The notes: a model not told the origin generated them from the letters alone. Numbered from the stretch's first letter, positions 1 through 10,285 are shown. The stretch is DNA of 64,000 bases from Acanthosepion pharaonis (GCA_903632075.3 CAHIKZ030005577.1:2247001-2311000); one strand, 5' to 3'. Program-made: numbers and translations.

Positions 1-700
1 CCCAAACTTGGAAAATGGGTGCCTCATGAATTGTCTGAAAACAACCTCAAATCCTGAGTTGACATCTGCTCTTTTCTCCATTCTCAACAACTTGTTTCAC
101 CGTTTTTGGATAGACTTGTGACTGGTGACAAAAAATGGATCTTTTACCAAAATGTAAAGCATCGTAGACAGTGGATTGGTAAAGGGGAAGGACCCCAGCC
201 ACAGCTGCGAAGGGAACTTCATGGGCAAAAGATTCTTCTTTCAATCTGGTGGGATTGCCAAGGAATAATCCACTTTGAATTCTTACCACCCGATGCAACA
301 ATTAATGCTCAAATATACTGTCAGCAATTAGAGCATTTGAACCAAGCTTTGAGGAAAAAAAAGACCTGCTCTAGTGAATCGAAAAGAGGTGATGTTTCAT
401 CAGGACAATGCGCGACCCCACACAGCAAGAATCACGTCACAAAAGATCGAAGAACTTGGTTGGGAGAAAATTCCTCATCCACCTTATTCTCCCGATCTTG
501 CTCCTTCAGACTACTATTTGTTTTGTAGCTTACAGAATCATTTCAAAGAAACAACTTTTGTAACACAGGAAGAGGTTAAAACTGACATTTGTGAGTTCTT
601 CAACTCAAAGCCAAAATAATTTTACAGTAATGGAATTAGTAAGCTTGTTAATAGATGGAAGGAAGTCATAGATAATCAGGGAAAATACATTGTCGATTGA
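1..700 (+). pseudogene. mariner-family transposase pseudogene, 5' end cut by the window edge
   Basis: Conceptual translation from base 1 follows the second half of a mariner transposase, the enzyme that cuts and pastes the element at TA sites. Visible blocks, in order: KWVPHEL, a TGDKKW block holding the first catalytic Asp (about 127-129), an IWWD block, VMFHQDNARPH with the second Asp, and YSPDLAPSDY with the third. Exactly 34 residues separate the second and third Asp, so the signature is DD34D. It ends in RWKEVIDNQGKYIVD and a stop at 698-700, the normal C-terminus. Three lesions are seen: an in-frame TGA at 55-57, a frameshift in the A-run near 354-362, and an in-frame TAA at 617-619. 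All catalytic residues survive, so the copy is broken but fairly young. The N-terminal DNA-binding half lies outside the window. Confidence 0.93.
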
Positions 701-820
701 ATCTGTAATTAAATGTAACATTTGGTCACTTGTTTTCTTTATTCAAAATTTGGACAGAACTTATGGGATGACCTGATAGATGGAAGGAAGTCATAGATAA
801 TCAGAGAAAATACATTGTTC
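649..820 (+). repeat. short direct duplication of the mariner C-terminal segment
   Basis: The stretch at 652-695 (TAGATGGAAGGAAGTCATAG onward) recurs at 777-818 with a single G/A difference near its end. The second copy sits just past the presumed 3' untranslated tail of the mariner, so this is a local duplication, not a second insertion. Confidence 0.8.
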
Positions 821-899
821 AACTAGATTTTTGAAAATGAAAGCAGAAACACTGATAAATGTTTAAATTTGATACATTATAAAGTTTATTCTGACTAAT

Positions 900-1405
900 A
901 TCAATTGTACAATGAATACGGTTTATTTTATTTTTTACTGTTACATAAAACTAGAGCAGATTTGTCAACAACTTATTAATAAATTATGTATCAGTGGACA
1001 TGGATCTATGGATGTTGGAATGGGCAATAGAACAGAAAAACAAAATCACCAATCTGAGATCTAGACTAAGAAAAGGAAATCTGTGAATTCAGAAACATAT
1101 GTTATTATGCCAGATACATGCTCCACTCAAATTTCACATGTGACCATCAAATGAAGCCAGGTTCAGGGTTGATTCAAGGTTACTCACTGCACCAGAGTGT
1201 AAAGCAGAAATGTGTGATCTCTCATCTCCATCATGTATAGCAGGCAAGAGAACAAGAATTTTGGAGAGATGTAGAGACAACAGCCATAGAGATAAATTGC
1301 AGTGTCTCTTGAACACAACAGAAAGAGAAAGTCATGTCATTATGCTAGACTGGGTGCACGATGAAAGCAAGGGCTGCATACCAGAGAGTGGCTGAGAGGA
1401 AGTGA
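900..1405 (+). repeat. repeat D, copy 1, left part
   Basis: This segment aligns with 21795-22280 over nearly its full length (shared ATCAATTGTACAATG, GAACAGAAAAACAAAATCA, CATCAAATGAAGCCA, GGCTGAGAGGAAGTGA) and, in reverse complement, with about 38240-38500. It continues at 2238-2420 after an insertion. No long reading frame is conserved among the three copies, so I treat it as an unclassified dispersed repeat. Confidence 0.8.
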
Positions 1406-2237
1406 CTTGTAGATTCAGATTCCTACATTTTTTTAAATCTTAAATTTTGTGCAAGTTTTAAGATTTAAAAAAATTCAATTTTGTGCAAGTTAAACACATA
1501 GAGGCTCCCAACCAAATATTACAACTGATGTATTTTGATTGGTTGTAAAATATTAATTAGGTGTCATCAATTACGTCCGAAGGTACCGACCCAAATTTTG
1601 GCCTCTAGTTGACGCCATAAAATGTAAACATGTTCACGAGCCTCCCCACGTGACCAAGAGAACTAATAAAAACGAAACTTCGACGCGACTTGGTCAGTGG
1701 GCACTTAAAATATTGAACCAATTCACTTGGAAGTCAACACAGCAAAGGAGCCGAACTTTATCTTCAATACAACAACAAACCTTGTCAACCATTTCCAGGC
1801 TTAACACTCACTCCCACAAAATATTCTATTCCACAAGAAGAATCTCTGGTTAACGAGCGATAACTCTATAACAATCAGTGAGTCAAGAACAATACTTTTT
1901 TTCTATTTAATACAAAAACAAAAACAACTGTTTAATTTTCCTATAACAACAAATATAGCTAACTACACCTTGTCATTTTCATACGTACAGTACAGTAACT
2001 CAAATTCTCTCAGTAACACACACCAAAGAACTCTATTGTGTTTATCAACTTTTGCACTATATATTATGTATTTGTTGTGTTTATAAAAAATTTTTATTGT
2101 TGAACAAAATTCATAATTTGTTCTATTTGATTATTTCTCTTGTTGTTGTCTTTGTTACATTTGATATTGTAAAAATTGTAGAGGGTCAGTTTTTATTTCT
2201 ATTTATAACCAATACAAATTGGCTGACCCACTATAGA
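1406..2237. mobile_element. ~830 bp insertion inside repeat D, class unknown
   Basis: The second copy of repeat D runs without interruption from GAGGAAGTGA into TCAAATATTGG (about 22264-22285). Here the same two flanks are separated by about 830 bp, so the intervening DNA was inserted (or lost from the other copy). The insert holds a GC-richer part at 1560-1860 with a TAAAATATT box near 1706, then AT-rich sequence. The triplet GAC occurs at both junctions. It could be a solo LTR or a non-autonomous element; I see no diagnostic termini or coding motifs. Confidence 0.55.
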
Positions 2238-2420
2238 CCAAATATCAACATGAATAAAATGTAGATTAATGAAGATTCAAGACTATCATTTAATTGGTAA
2301 TCCCCATTTATTATGCAAACACCACTTATTATACATGGAGAAAGAAAACCTCTTCAAAATCTTTATGAAAATATGGCAATTTACAGACAAAAAAAAACTC
2401 TGTTAAATGATTCTCAATAA
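2238..2420 (+). repeat. repeat D, copy 1, right part
   Basis: Matches 22275-22460: a GAATAAAA block, then AGATTCAAG/AGATTGAAG, a CTTATTAT(A/G)CATGG motif and a CTTTATGAAAAT motif followed by an A-run, in the same order and spacing. Confidence 0.75.
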
Positions 2421-2612
2421 TATTAGAACTTTGATAGTAAAATATGAGTTAAACGTATCTGCTTAATGGAAATCATGAATTTATTATAGAAATACATGTT
2501 TTTTTCTAACAGAACTTAGGTTGCTCCTTAGACAAGTACAATTATAACTTCTATTAGAAAAGTAAAATTTCATGTTCCTCACATTTGCTTTTGTTCTGCT
2601 TGAAAGTGCTGT

Positions 2613-3382
2613 AAATACATTTTTATGAAATAATCTATAGTGTGTTTATTCAAACCAGCATGTTCATCTTGCTTTCTATATTCACAATGTTTTTACTGCA
2701 TTTTATGACATAATCTATATTGTATATCACTCTATTTAAATCAGCATGTTCATCTTTGTTTCTATATTCACAATGTTTTTAATACATTTTATCACATAAT
2801 CCATATTGTATATCACTCTATTCAAATCAGCATGTTCATCTAGCTTTCTATATTCACAATGTTTTTAATGCATTTTATCACATAATCCATATTGTATATC
2901 ACTCTATTCAAACCAGCATGTTCATCTAGCTTTCTATATTCACAATGTTTTTACTGCATTTTATCACATAATCCATATTGTATATCACTCTATTCAAACC
3001 AGCATGTTCATCTAGCTTTCTATATTCACAATGTTTTTAATGCATTTTATCACATAATCCCTATTGTATATGACTCTTTTCAAATCAGCATGTCCATCTT
3101 GGTTTCTATATTCACAATGTTTTTACTGCATTTCATGACATAATCCATATTGTACATCACTCTATTCAAACCAGCATGTTCATCTTGCTTTCTATATTCA
3201 CAATGTTTTTACTGCATTTTATCACATAATCCATATTGTATATCACTCTATTCAAACCAGCATGTTTATCTTGGTTTCTATATTCACAATGCTTTTACTG
3301 CATTTTATGACATAATCCATATTGTATATCACTCTATTCAAATCAGCATGTTCATCTTGGTTTCTATATTCACAATGTTTTA
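2613..3382 (+). repeat. 86 bp tandem repeat array, about nine units
   Basis: The anchor GCATG recurs at 2659, 2744, 2830, 2916, 3002, 3088, 3174, 3260 and 3346, a spacing of 85 then a constant 86. Units differ by a few substitutions only. 86 is not a multiple of three, so the open frames across the array are incidental. Single diverged units occur at about 6940-7015 and, reversed, at 38005-38095 next to repeat C, so the array is an expansion of the edge of that dispersed repeat. Confidence 0.95.
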
Positions 3383-3383
3383 G

Positions 3384-3610
3384 CTGTTGTATCTGTTATC
3401 TGGTGGGCTCTTATATTACCAATGACAGCATGCAAGACAAGTGAGGTTTTTCACATGATTCATTCATCTATTCCAGCTGTTGTAATTGTATAACCTAGAC
3501 TATTTCCACTTTCCATGCTCAGCAGATATCTTGTATCATTTAACCCTTAAACATATAAAATGGAACGAGCAGTCCACATCATCAAAATGGAATGAATTAG
3601 TTTGAATTTT
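3384..3610 (+). repeat. repeat C module next to the tandem array
   Basis: Contains the module TTCCATGCTCAGCAGATATC ... ATAAAATGGAACGAGCAGTC. Related sequence is found at about 7070-7170, 7700-7780 and, reversed, 37860-37945, in each case close to an 86 bp-like unit or its remnant. Confidence 0.7.
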
Positions 3611-3639
3611 ATAACATTTTCCTCGCTTTTTTTTTAATA

Positions 3640-5310
3640 AAAAGGCCTATCATAATAAAAGAGATTATTGGAACTGAATCAAAGTTAAAGCAAATACTGT
3701 GAACAGAAAGAAAATGTTGCTAAAAGAATTCATAGCAGTTGTCAATTCTGTTCAAATGTTTTCACCATGCACCAATGCTCTCATGTGGAAAACAAAGACA
3801 AGCAATATAATATAATCAACCACAACCAGAAACAATTTTAATGTGAAATTTCCTTTTAGAACGTTTTTTGGTTAAAAGCATCTCTCATCAAAAGTGCATC
3901 ATTTTTGTTTGTAAAAATTCTCTTTTGTTTATTTGCACATTGATATTATATATTCATGTCAACTGAAGCATTATCAATATATAATTAAACTCAAATGTTA
4001 CCTTGTTTCACAAGAATCTATATTGCAAATCTATCATAGAAAAGTATTTAATTATATATAACAGATAATCTATTAAAAAATCTTATAAATGTTCATTTTG
4101 CTTATCATTTTTCTTTCCCTTTCACTAAATTTCAAACACCTCCTATAATATAGATGTATATACAAGAAATAGTCATCTACACATGAGATTATTATTGTAT
4201 ATTTAATACACATGATCTCTCATTGCAGCATTGAGCAATTTTTTCTGATATATCATTTTTATATACTCCTTCAGGTTTTATTCTCTATATTAATATGTAT
4301 ATGCAATGAGACATGCTTGGAAACTGGCATATTTTTTTTCAGAACTTCTATCATAAACCATAAAAGGGCTTATCATGGCTGACTCAAAACTTGAGCAAAT
4401 TGTGAACAGAAAGAAAATGCTGTTTAAAGAATTCACAGCAATTGTCAATTCTGCTCAAATGCTTTCACCATACACCAATGCTTTCACAAGAAAAGCAAAG
4501 ACAGGCAATATAATGTAATTAACTTCAATTAACAAGAATTTTAATGTGAAATTTCCTTTTAGAACTTTTTTTCAGGTAGATATTGTTAAAAACATCTAAT
4601 CAGAAAATGCATTGCTTTTCTTAACATTATCTTTTTTTTTATTTCTACATTGATTTAAATTCATGTCACCAGGAAACTTATCCATATATAATTAAACTGC
4701 ATGAAATTACCTTGAGTGTTTCACAATATTCACTGGTGGCCAACTTGTAAAAGAAACAAACTTAAATGAAATTATGTTTAATAAGAAATCTCTCATGGAA
4801 GAGCATTCAAATATGCATAACAGATGATCTGTTAAAATACTTATCAATATTCATTTTGCTCATGACTTTCCTTTCACTAAATTTCAAACACCTCCACTAA
4901 TATATATATATATATATATATATACAAGAAACAGTCATAGTCATGTACACATCAGATTATTATCATATATTTAATACACATGTTCTCTCATTGCAAAATT
5001 GAGCACTTTTTTCTGATATATCATTTTCGTATACTCCTTTGGATCTTATTTCTCTTAATATGTATATGCAATGGTAAATGGATGCTTGGAATCTGGCATA
5101 TTGATTTTGGTGGTATGATCCTTTGCCATGTTCCAATTGCCTCTCTGACATCGAATGCATTTGTAAATATATTCTGGTGCTTTGGAGTTTCCTTTCCTCA
5201 AATAGCATTGATTTTTCGAGTATTGGATTTGTGGCCATATCGGCATTTTCCCTGACTCCTGGTGAATTTAGTTAATGAGTACATTGTACATATTCACTAC
5301 CTACCATCAT
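3640..5310 (+). repeat. repeat C body, locally duplicated in tandem (~700-765 bp unit)
   Basis: GAACAGAAAGAAAATG occurs at 3701 and 4404 (offset 703) and TAATATGTATATGCAATG at 4291 and 5056 (offset 765), with similar sequence between, so the unit is directly duplicated. The difference in offset is partly due to an (AT)n run at about 4901-4924. The right end (5030-5310) matches 7200-7510. Open frames of about 90 codons exist on both strands here, but frame is not kept between copies, so I do not call a gene. Confidence 0.8.
4901..4924. repeat. (AT)n microsatellite
   Basis: Uninterrupted alternating TA of about 24 bases. Confidence 0.95.
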
Positions 5311-5493
5311 TATAATATCCTGGGTTAGACAAAAGGGTCTAAATTCTCGTATCAATGAACTGAGTACTATCTAAAGCCTGACAACCGTGTGCAGAATGTG
5401 GAAGTATTTGTTAATCGTGGTCGATCATGTATACGACGGATTGTTATGATAAATATACAACAGATCAACTTTTAAATAGCTTATACAGTATCT

Positions 5494-5670
5494 GTCTATA
5501 TTTCTTAGATGAGGTATTATGTACACTATTTACATTATTTGGACTATTGTCCTCATCTTTGTTGCTATATTTATTACAAAGTTTCGGCCATTGTACGCTC
5601 TAGCCTTCTTCAGGTGGCTGGAATGTCGAAGTGAAGCCTTTATTTCACTTGCTGGAGTAAACTGTTCTAG
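5494..5670 (-). mobile_element. SINE-1, truncated minus copy (left half of a head-to-head dimer)
   Basis: Read on the minus strand this is the 3' two-thirds of SINE-1: a block CCACCTGAAGAAGGC, then CGAAACTTTGTAATAAATAT and a tail with GAGGACAATAGTCC. It stops abruptly at CTAG and meets the head of a plus copy. Confidence 0.85.
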
Positions 5671-5973
5671 GACACATGGCACAGTGGATAAAGGCGTTGG
5701 TTAGATCCAGTGGCAGGACCCAAAGAGTTGCGAGCTCAATACCTGGTTAAGGCAGTGGAGAACTTGGAGAAGTGAATTAACAGGAGATAACTGATAACTG
5801 ACATCCATTAGACACGGCATGTGGAACTAGAACAGTCTATCCCAGCGAGTGAAATAAAGGGTTCAGTTCGATATTCCAACCACCTGAAGAAGGCCAAAGC
5901 GTACAACGGACGAAACGTTGTGATAAATATGTCAACAAAGATGAGGACAATAGTCCGAATAATGTAAATAGCT
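5671..5973 (+). mobile_element. SINE-1, full plus copy, tRNA-derived
   Basis: About 300 bp. The head resembles a tRNA: an A-box-like GGCACAGTGGATAAAGGCG and a B-box-like GAGCTCAATACC about 45 bases later, the arrangement of an internal RNA polymerase III promoter. A body follows with AACAGGAGATAACTGATAAC, GCGAGTGAAATAAAGGGTTC and a core CCACCTGAAGAAGGC ... GACGAAACGTTGTGATAAAT, then the AATAGTCCGAATAATGTAAA tail. Other copies are at 10373-10972, 16893-17222 and 54120-54460. SINEs of this build with a conserved central domain are known from molluscs; assignment to a named family is not attempted. Confidence 0.88.
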
Positions 5974-6570
5974 TATACTGTACAGTACATCCCTGTTATG
6001 ACTGTCGGAACCTATAATGATTCGGGTTACATCACAATCTTGTTTTGAATTATGCTGTCTGCCTTGTACATCTGATGCACAGAAGATTACATTGTGGATG
6101 AAAAAATACCTCGCCACACAATGCTAGGGTGAGCAAGGTGCGTCGGTCTGTTCCTGGTTGTATGTCATATTGGTTTGTTGTATTGGGATTTTCCCGATTA
6201 TATTTGGTAACAAAAATATTGTGACGCCGGCAAGAAGAAAGGAACACAAACATAGATGAAAATATTTGAAAAAACTTGTATTGTAGAAAAAGAGAGGAAA
6301 GTTTCATTGCAGTCAGGTTTGGGAAACTTATCTGAAAGATACATCCTTTTAACAGTTTTATATTTCCTGTGTCATTTTAGCTGGGTTGAAGAAAATAGAG
6401 TCTTGACTTCTGTGCTTCAGTTGCTGTCTAAATCCTCACACGTGTCCTGGTTTAGATGACAGCGAGTGCAGATGGGGGAATGTGTTGTCTCTGAGGTTCC
6501 CAACAAGCAAAAGAGGAAGAGCGTTTGTAAAAACCGCTCACGTGGAGGTTTGGTGAAAGTCTAAAAAGGT
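5974..6570. other. no gene recognised
   Basis: Mixed composition without coding signal, repeat boundaries or RNA motifs that I can name. The last 130 bases (about 6440-6570) become GC-richer and lead into the promoter of the Tigger-like fragment, so they may belong to that element's 5' untranslated region or upstream control region. Confidence 0.5.
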
Positions 6571-6573
6571 AGC

Positions 6574-6604
6574 CTGTGATTGGTTGTTTTTCATCCAATC
6601 ACAG
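6574..6604. promoter_or_regulatory. inverted CCAAT-box palindrome
   Basis: CTGTGATTGG and CCAATCACAG form a perfect 10 bp inverted repeat around an 11 base spacer, placing two CCAAT boxes on opposite strands 95-125 bases upstream of the ATG at 6699. CCAAT boxes bind NF-Y type factors; use as a promoter is inferred from this position. Confidence 0.6.
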
Positions 6605-6698
6605 GACACCCAGTTAGCGACTCCGTAATAATTTCAATAGTTGTGCATTCGCTATCTTTCCTTTGTGTTTTGTTTGTGGAAACTTATTCCTGTTCAGT

Positions 6699-6815
6699 AT
6701 GGCTTCCAAGCATAGTGTAGCCACTTCTGATGGTGGTGCTTCAAAGAAAAGGAAAACCATCACCCTGGAAGTGAACGTAGACATTGTTAAAGGCTCTGTA
6801 AATGGATTATTATGA
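6699..6815 (+). pseudogene. N-terminal fragment of a pogo/Tigger-type (CENP-B-like) transposase
   Basis: The ATG at 6699 opens a 38-codon frame starting MASKHSVATSDGGASKKRKT and running into ITLEVNVDIVKG before a stop at 6813-6815. Tigger/pogo transposases and their CENP-B and jerky relatives begin in this way: a short Ser/Gly/Lys lead, a basic KKRK patch, then ITLE-x-K-x-D-I(I/V)K, the first helix of the helix-turn-helix that binds the element ends. Only that beginning survives; after DIVKG the sequence leaves the family and enters AT-rich DNA. The start is supported by the CCAAT palindrome upstream. Non-autonomous elements with Tigger-like ends occur at 52885-53035 and 17718-18195, so the family has been active in this genome. 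Confidence 0.72.
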
Positions 6816-6889
6816 TAAATATATAAAGGCTGTTCCAATAACTTGGATCGATTTAAATGTGAATTAAGTTCAAGTGTCTTTCTTTACAC

Positions 6890-7510
6890 CATCCAGTAGT
6901 TAGCGGAATGTATAGTATTGTAAATTCATTTTTATTGCATTTCACAAATTAATCTATATTGTATATCACTCTATTCAAACCATTAGGTTAATCTTGGTTC
7001 CGATACTCATAAAGTTTTCGTCATTCCACCCTCCACCTCTTTTCCAGCTATCTGTTGTACTTAACAGAGTCTGTCTTCATTCCCCTTTCTATGCTCAGCG
7101 GATATATTGTATTACTTATCCTTATACATAGAAAATGGAACATGAACAGTCTAACCTATCACCTTGGATTGGATTCATAGCATTTTCCTTACTTTTTAAA
7201 AAGGCTTATAAACCTTTGGCTCTTATTTTCTATGTTAATATGTATATGCAATGGTAGAGAGATGCTTGAAACCTGCCATATTGCTTTTGGCAGTATGCTC
7301 CTTTGCCATGATGCAATTGACCCTCTAACATTGAGCAACACTTTTGGCACAGTTGCAAGTACATTCTGGTGTTTAGCGATTTTGTTTTCTCAAATAGTGG
7401 TGATTTTTCAGCTATTCAATTTGTTGCCATCTCAGCATTTTCTCCTACCCCTGGTGAATTTTATTGATGGACATATATTCACTAGCTGCCCTCTTTACAA
7501 CCTCCAGTGT
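6890..7510 (+). repeat. repeat C, second copy
   Basis: Begins with one diverged 86 bp-type unit (ATATTGTATATCACTCTATT at about 6957-6976), continues with the CTATGCTCAGCGGATAT ... AAAATGGAACATGAACAGTC module and ends with a 300 bp part matching 5030-5310. A 94-codon frame lies at 7232-7516, but the parallel frame in the other copy is not conserved, so I do not consider it a gene. Confidence 0.75.
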
Positions 7511-7649
7511 CAGTGAAATGAGTATAAATATATGTCTCTGTTACATGATCAATAACATTTTCATCGTATTAAAATATTCAACACTTAATTAACGATTATC
7601 TTTGTATTAAAAAGTCAACTAAGAAAAATGAATAGTTGCAATGTTATAG

Positions 7650-7870
7650 CCATTGTACCCTCCACTCATCTGTTGTGCTTGTTAACATAGACTGTTCTCA
7701 TTCCACCTTCCATACTTAGTGGATAACTTGTATCACTTAACATAGAAAATGGAACATGAACAGTCTACCCCATCAACTTTGATTTTCCCTCTGCTATTGA
7801 GCACTCTTCTGGCAAAATTGTAAATACATTCTGGAGTTTTGGGATTTCTTTTTGTCAATTTAAAAAAAAA
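7650..7870 (+). repeat. repeat C, internally deleted copy
   Basis: The GTGGATAACTTGTATCACTT ... GGAACATGAACAGTC module is joined after a gap to the CTATTGAGCACTCTTCTGGC ... ACATTCTGGAGTTTTGGG part of repeat C. The middle several hundred bases found at 7180-7320 are missing. Confidence 0.65.
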
Positions 7871-7930
7871 AACTTTTTTTAGCTACACATGAAAATTTCT
7901 CTGATTTAACCAGTAGAGAAGACAATATTT

Positions 7931-8097
7931 ATGAATAAAAATGACAATAGGAAAACTAGTAATTGCTGACGTGTTTCATCCAATGTGGACATTATCAAAG
8001 CAAAATACTACTAATAATAATAGTATAATAATATAAAGTCCACATTGGACAAAACGCGTCAGCAATTACTAGTTTTCCTATTGTCATTTTTATTCAT
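7931..8097. mobile_element. foldback (long inverted repeat) element
   Basis: The 60-base arms at 7931-7990 and 8038-8097 are reverse complements with four mismatches; a 47-base AT-rich loop lies between. The arms start ATGAATAAAAATGACAATAG and end CCAATGTGGAC. The single element is almost entirely inverted repeat, as in foldback-type MITEs. No certain target duplication is seen. Confidence 0.88.
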
Positions 8098-8132
8098 ATA
8101 CATAAATATATGTTCACGATGATTTCTATATA

Positions 8133-8607
8133 ATAGCTGGCCACTCCTATTTGAGGATACCTGTCAATTAGGGTGGCTAGCCAATCCCTACTGCTGACAC
8201 TCATTCAGGCACATTTGTGTTCAACACCCACAGAGCCAACTTGTGGTTTATACTACAACTATGCTGCGCAGATGTTAGTTACAGTTTCTGGGAGAGAGCG
8301 TGTTATCTGGAATGATCAACAATCTGAACAAGGCCAGCACACTCAAACCGTCAGTCATGATGACTTGTGATTTTGTCCTAGCACAGCTATCGACGAACCC
8401 CAAGGGTTCTGTCTACTGAATTTCACTAACAAGGCTTGGGTCAACCCGTGGTATGATTTTCAGGCACTTTCCAAAGATGCCACATGCTGGGATTTCCCCC
8501 TCCAAACTGAAAATATCAGAAAGTCTCCTTCCTGAAAACCGTGGTGAAATTTGAACCTGGGTCTCATGGTCAGAGAATGAACGTTCTAACCACTTGCTCA
8601 TGCACCC
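8133..8607 (-). mobile_element. 475 bp tRNA-headed SINE with perfect 14 bp target duplication
   Basis: Direct copies of ATGATTTCTATATA at 8119-8132 and 8608-8621 flank the element exactly. On the minus strand the 5' end has a tRNA-like head: an A-box-like TGAGCAAGTGGTTAGAACG and a B-box-like AGGTTCAAATTTC about 50 bases apart, as in RNA polymerase III promoters. A 400-base unrelated body follows, ending at GAGTGGCCAGCTAT. The long target duplication indicates insertion by LINE machinery. The perfect duplication indicates a recent event. The plus-strand frame at 8173-8370 and the minus-strand frame at 8413-8601 are incidental. Confidence 0.85.
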
Positions 8608-8621
8608 ATGATTTCTATATA

Positions 8622-9608
8622 GTTATGGCTATATTACATGAACAATAAAATTTTCAACATTTCAACAACAATTATATCTCTGAAAGACTTTCTCCTGTCA
8701 GCTAAATTAATTAGAGAATCTATACAGTATTTGCATTCCCTGGACTGGTCTGTTAAAAGTAAAACAAAAAAAAAAAGTAAATAAGACATTCATATTGCAT
8801 TCATCAAGTAATTCCTTTCAGTTCATTTCCCCTCACTCAAATTTCCTAATTGTGAGGCTGTCAATAAATTACTCAATACATAAAAAAAACAAGCTTTCCA
8901 TGTTAAAAATATAATTTTATGCTATATTTTAAAATAGTAGTATTTATTTCAATTCAGATTTAATTAAACTTGAAAACAGATAATTTTTCTCAGTGTTTCA
9001 GTAAATTATATTTTATTCATGAAAAATTTTTTTAAATACAGAATGATGTTGTCTTAACAGTTTTGTCAATATAGACAAATTGATAGATTTTACTGATAAT
9101 CAAAAAGAAATGATACAAAAAATTATTTTTAAAATATTGAATTGTAATGACTATTTCCATTTAATAAATAGAGTTTTAATTTAATATCACTTGACCACTA
9201 CAAATTTATACAGATTTTTAAATGTTTATAAATTACTAGCAGGCTTCATCCACTCGCTATCGCTTCGCAAAGTAAGATATATTCACTACTTGAAATCATT
9301 AAAACAAAAATTTTTTAAATGAACATTTCATTCATATATTGGCTTCTTATAGTTAAGTAAAGTTTTACAAATAGATGCCAACTTGTTGAAAGCCAAATAA
9401 AATGCGAATTTCAAACACTTTTCTGCACTATGTAAGACAATATTCCTAAATAGAACTATTTTTGATATGAAAATCAAAACAATCCTTGAATAAAAGAATA
9501 GCAATGGACAATTAATGAAATAAACTTTTTTTAAATCAATATGCAAATTAGTTCAACCTGAAGAGTGATATTGCCTAATATATAATACAGATATTGAGCT
9601 TTTAGTAT
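8622..9608. other. AT-rich, no gene
   Basis: Low-complexity AT-rich DNA with short A/T runs. The 72-codon minus-strand frame at 9328-9546 has no recognisable motif and the composition of its surroundings. Confidence 0.6.
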
Positions 9609-9940
9609 GTAAATTACTATAAGTAAGTCTTTATTTACCATCTCTCAGTTGCGTCTCTGTCCTTGGACAGAGTGTGCTCAGGGGCGGCTCCATCAAAGGA
9701 CAGCGTCACAACTGAGAAAATTATACTGAGAGGTGCCTGGCCCTGGGGAACAGCTGCCCGAAGCCATGCCTTCTCATTGCACTAGAGAGAAGGATCAGTG
9801 CACGCACCGAGGCCAGCGCAACTGATGGTTGTGGGGACTTGGGGAATTTTTGTTCCTTGCCCAGGTGCATGCGCTCAGGCTCCCCACATTAAACTGACCT
9901 TGTGTCACAACCTGACCTCGTGGGGTCAAGTAAATACCGT
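9609..9940 (+). ncRNA. structured RNA-like element, tandem unit 1
   Basis: GC-rich island in AT-rich DNA, bounded by GTAAATTACTATAAGTAA at 9609 and again at 9941. Predicted hairpins by eye: an outer pairing CTCAGTTG / CAACTGAG (9644-9715), inside it CTCTGTCC / GGACAGAG, then CCTTCTC / GAGAAGG enclosing an ATTGCAC loop at about 9768-9792, and a final GGGGA / TCCCC stem that encloses AATTTTTG and a further weak hairpin. An ATTGCAC loop and an AATTTTTG (Sm-site-like) box recall U1 snRNA, but the 5' ACTTACCTG of U1 is absent, so identity is open. It might instead be the body of a SINE. Confidence 0.5.
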
Positions 9941-10285
9941 GTAAATTACTATAAGTAATTTATACTCTTTATTTATCATCTCTCAGTTGCGTCTCTGTCC
10001 TTGGGCAGAGTGCACTCAGGGGCGGCTCCGTCAAAGGGCAGAGTCACAACTGAGAAAAGAATACTGAAGAAGTGCCCAGCCCTGGGGAACAGCTACCCGA
10101 GGCTGCGCCCTCCCATTGCACAAGAAGGGAGGGATCGGTGCTCGTACTGAGGCCAGTGCAACAGGTGGTTGCGGGGGCTGTGGGGAATTTTTGTCTCTGC
10201 CCGAGTGTACGCGCTCGGGTCCCCACATTAAAAAGACCTTGTGTCACATCTCATTCTGGTAAACACTGTGTAGATTACTATAAAG
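9941..10285 (+). ncRNA. structured RNA-like element, tandem unit 2
   Basis: Second copy at an offset of 332-338 bases, again ending in GTAGATTACTATAA (10270). The loop ATTGCAC is identical but the stem reads CCCTCCC / GGGAGGG: two T-A pairs of unit 1 have become C-G pairs on both arms. The inner stem CTCTGTCC / GGGCAGAG keeps pairing through a G-U wobble. The 3' hairpin CCCGAG / CTCGGG is perfect here and sits inside GTGGGGA / TCCCCAC. Paired changes of this type are what selection on RNA folding, or duplication of an already structured transcript, would leave. No open frame is shared between the units. Confidence 0.5.

Noticed and set aside
2613..3382. CRISPR-like array of repeats and spacers
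   Set aside because: The whole 86 bp unit is conserved, with no variable spacers, in a eukaryotic setting.
2892..3383. Open frames across the 86 bp array with repeated YITLFKPACSS-like residues
   Set aside because: 86 is not a multiple of three, so the frame is not a repeated protein; each frame ends within a few units and no motif is present.
9609..10285. U1 snRNA genes
   Set aside because: The ATTGCAC loop, the Sm-like box and the 3' hairpin fit, but the ACTTACCTG 5' end and the first stem-loop of U1 are missing; kept only as an RNA-like element.
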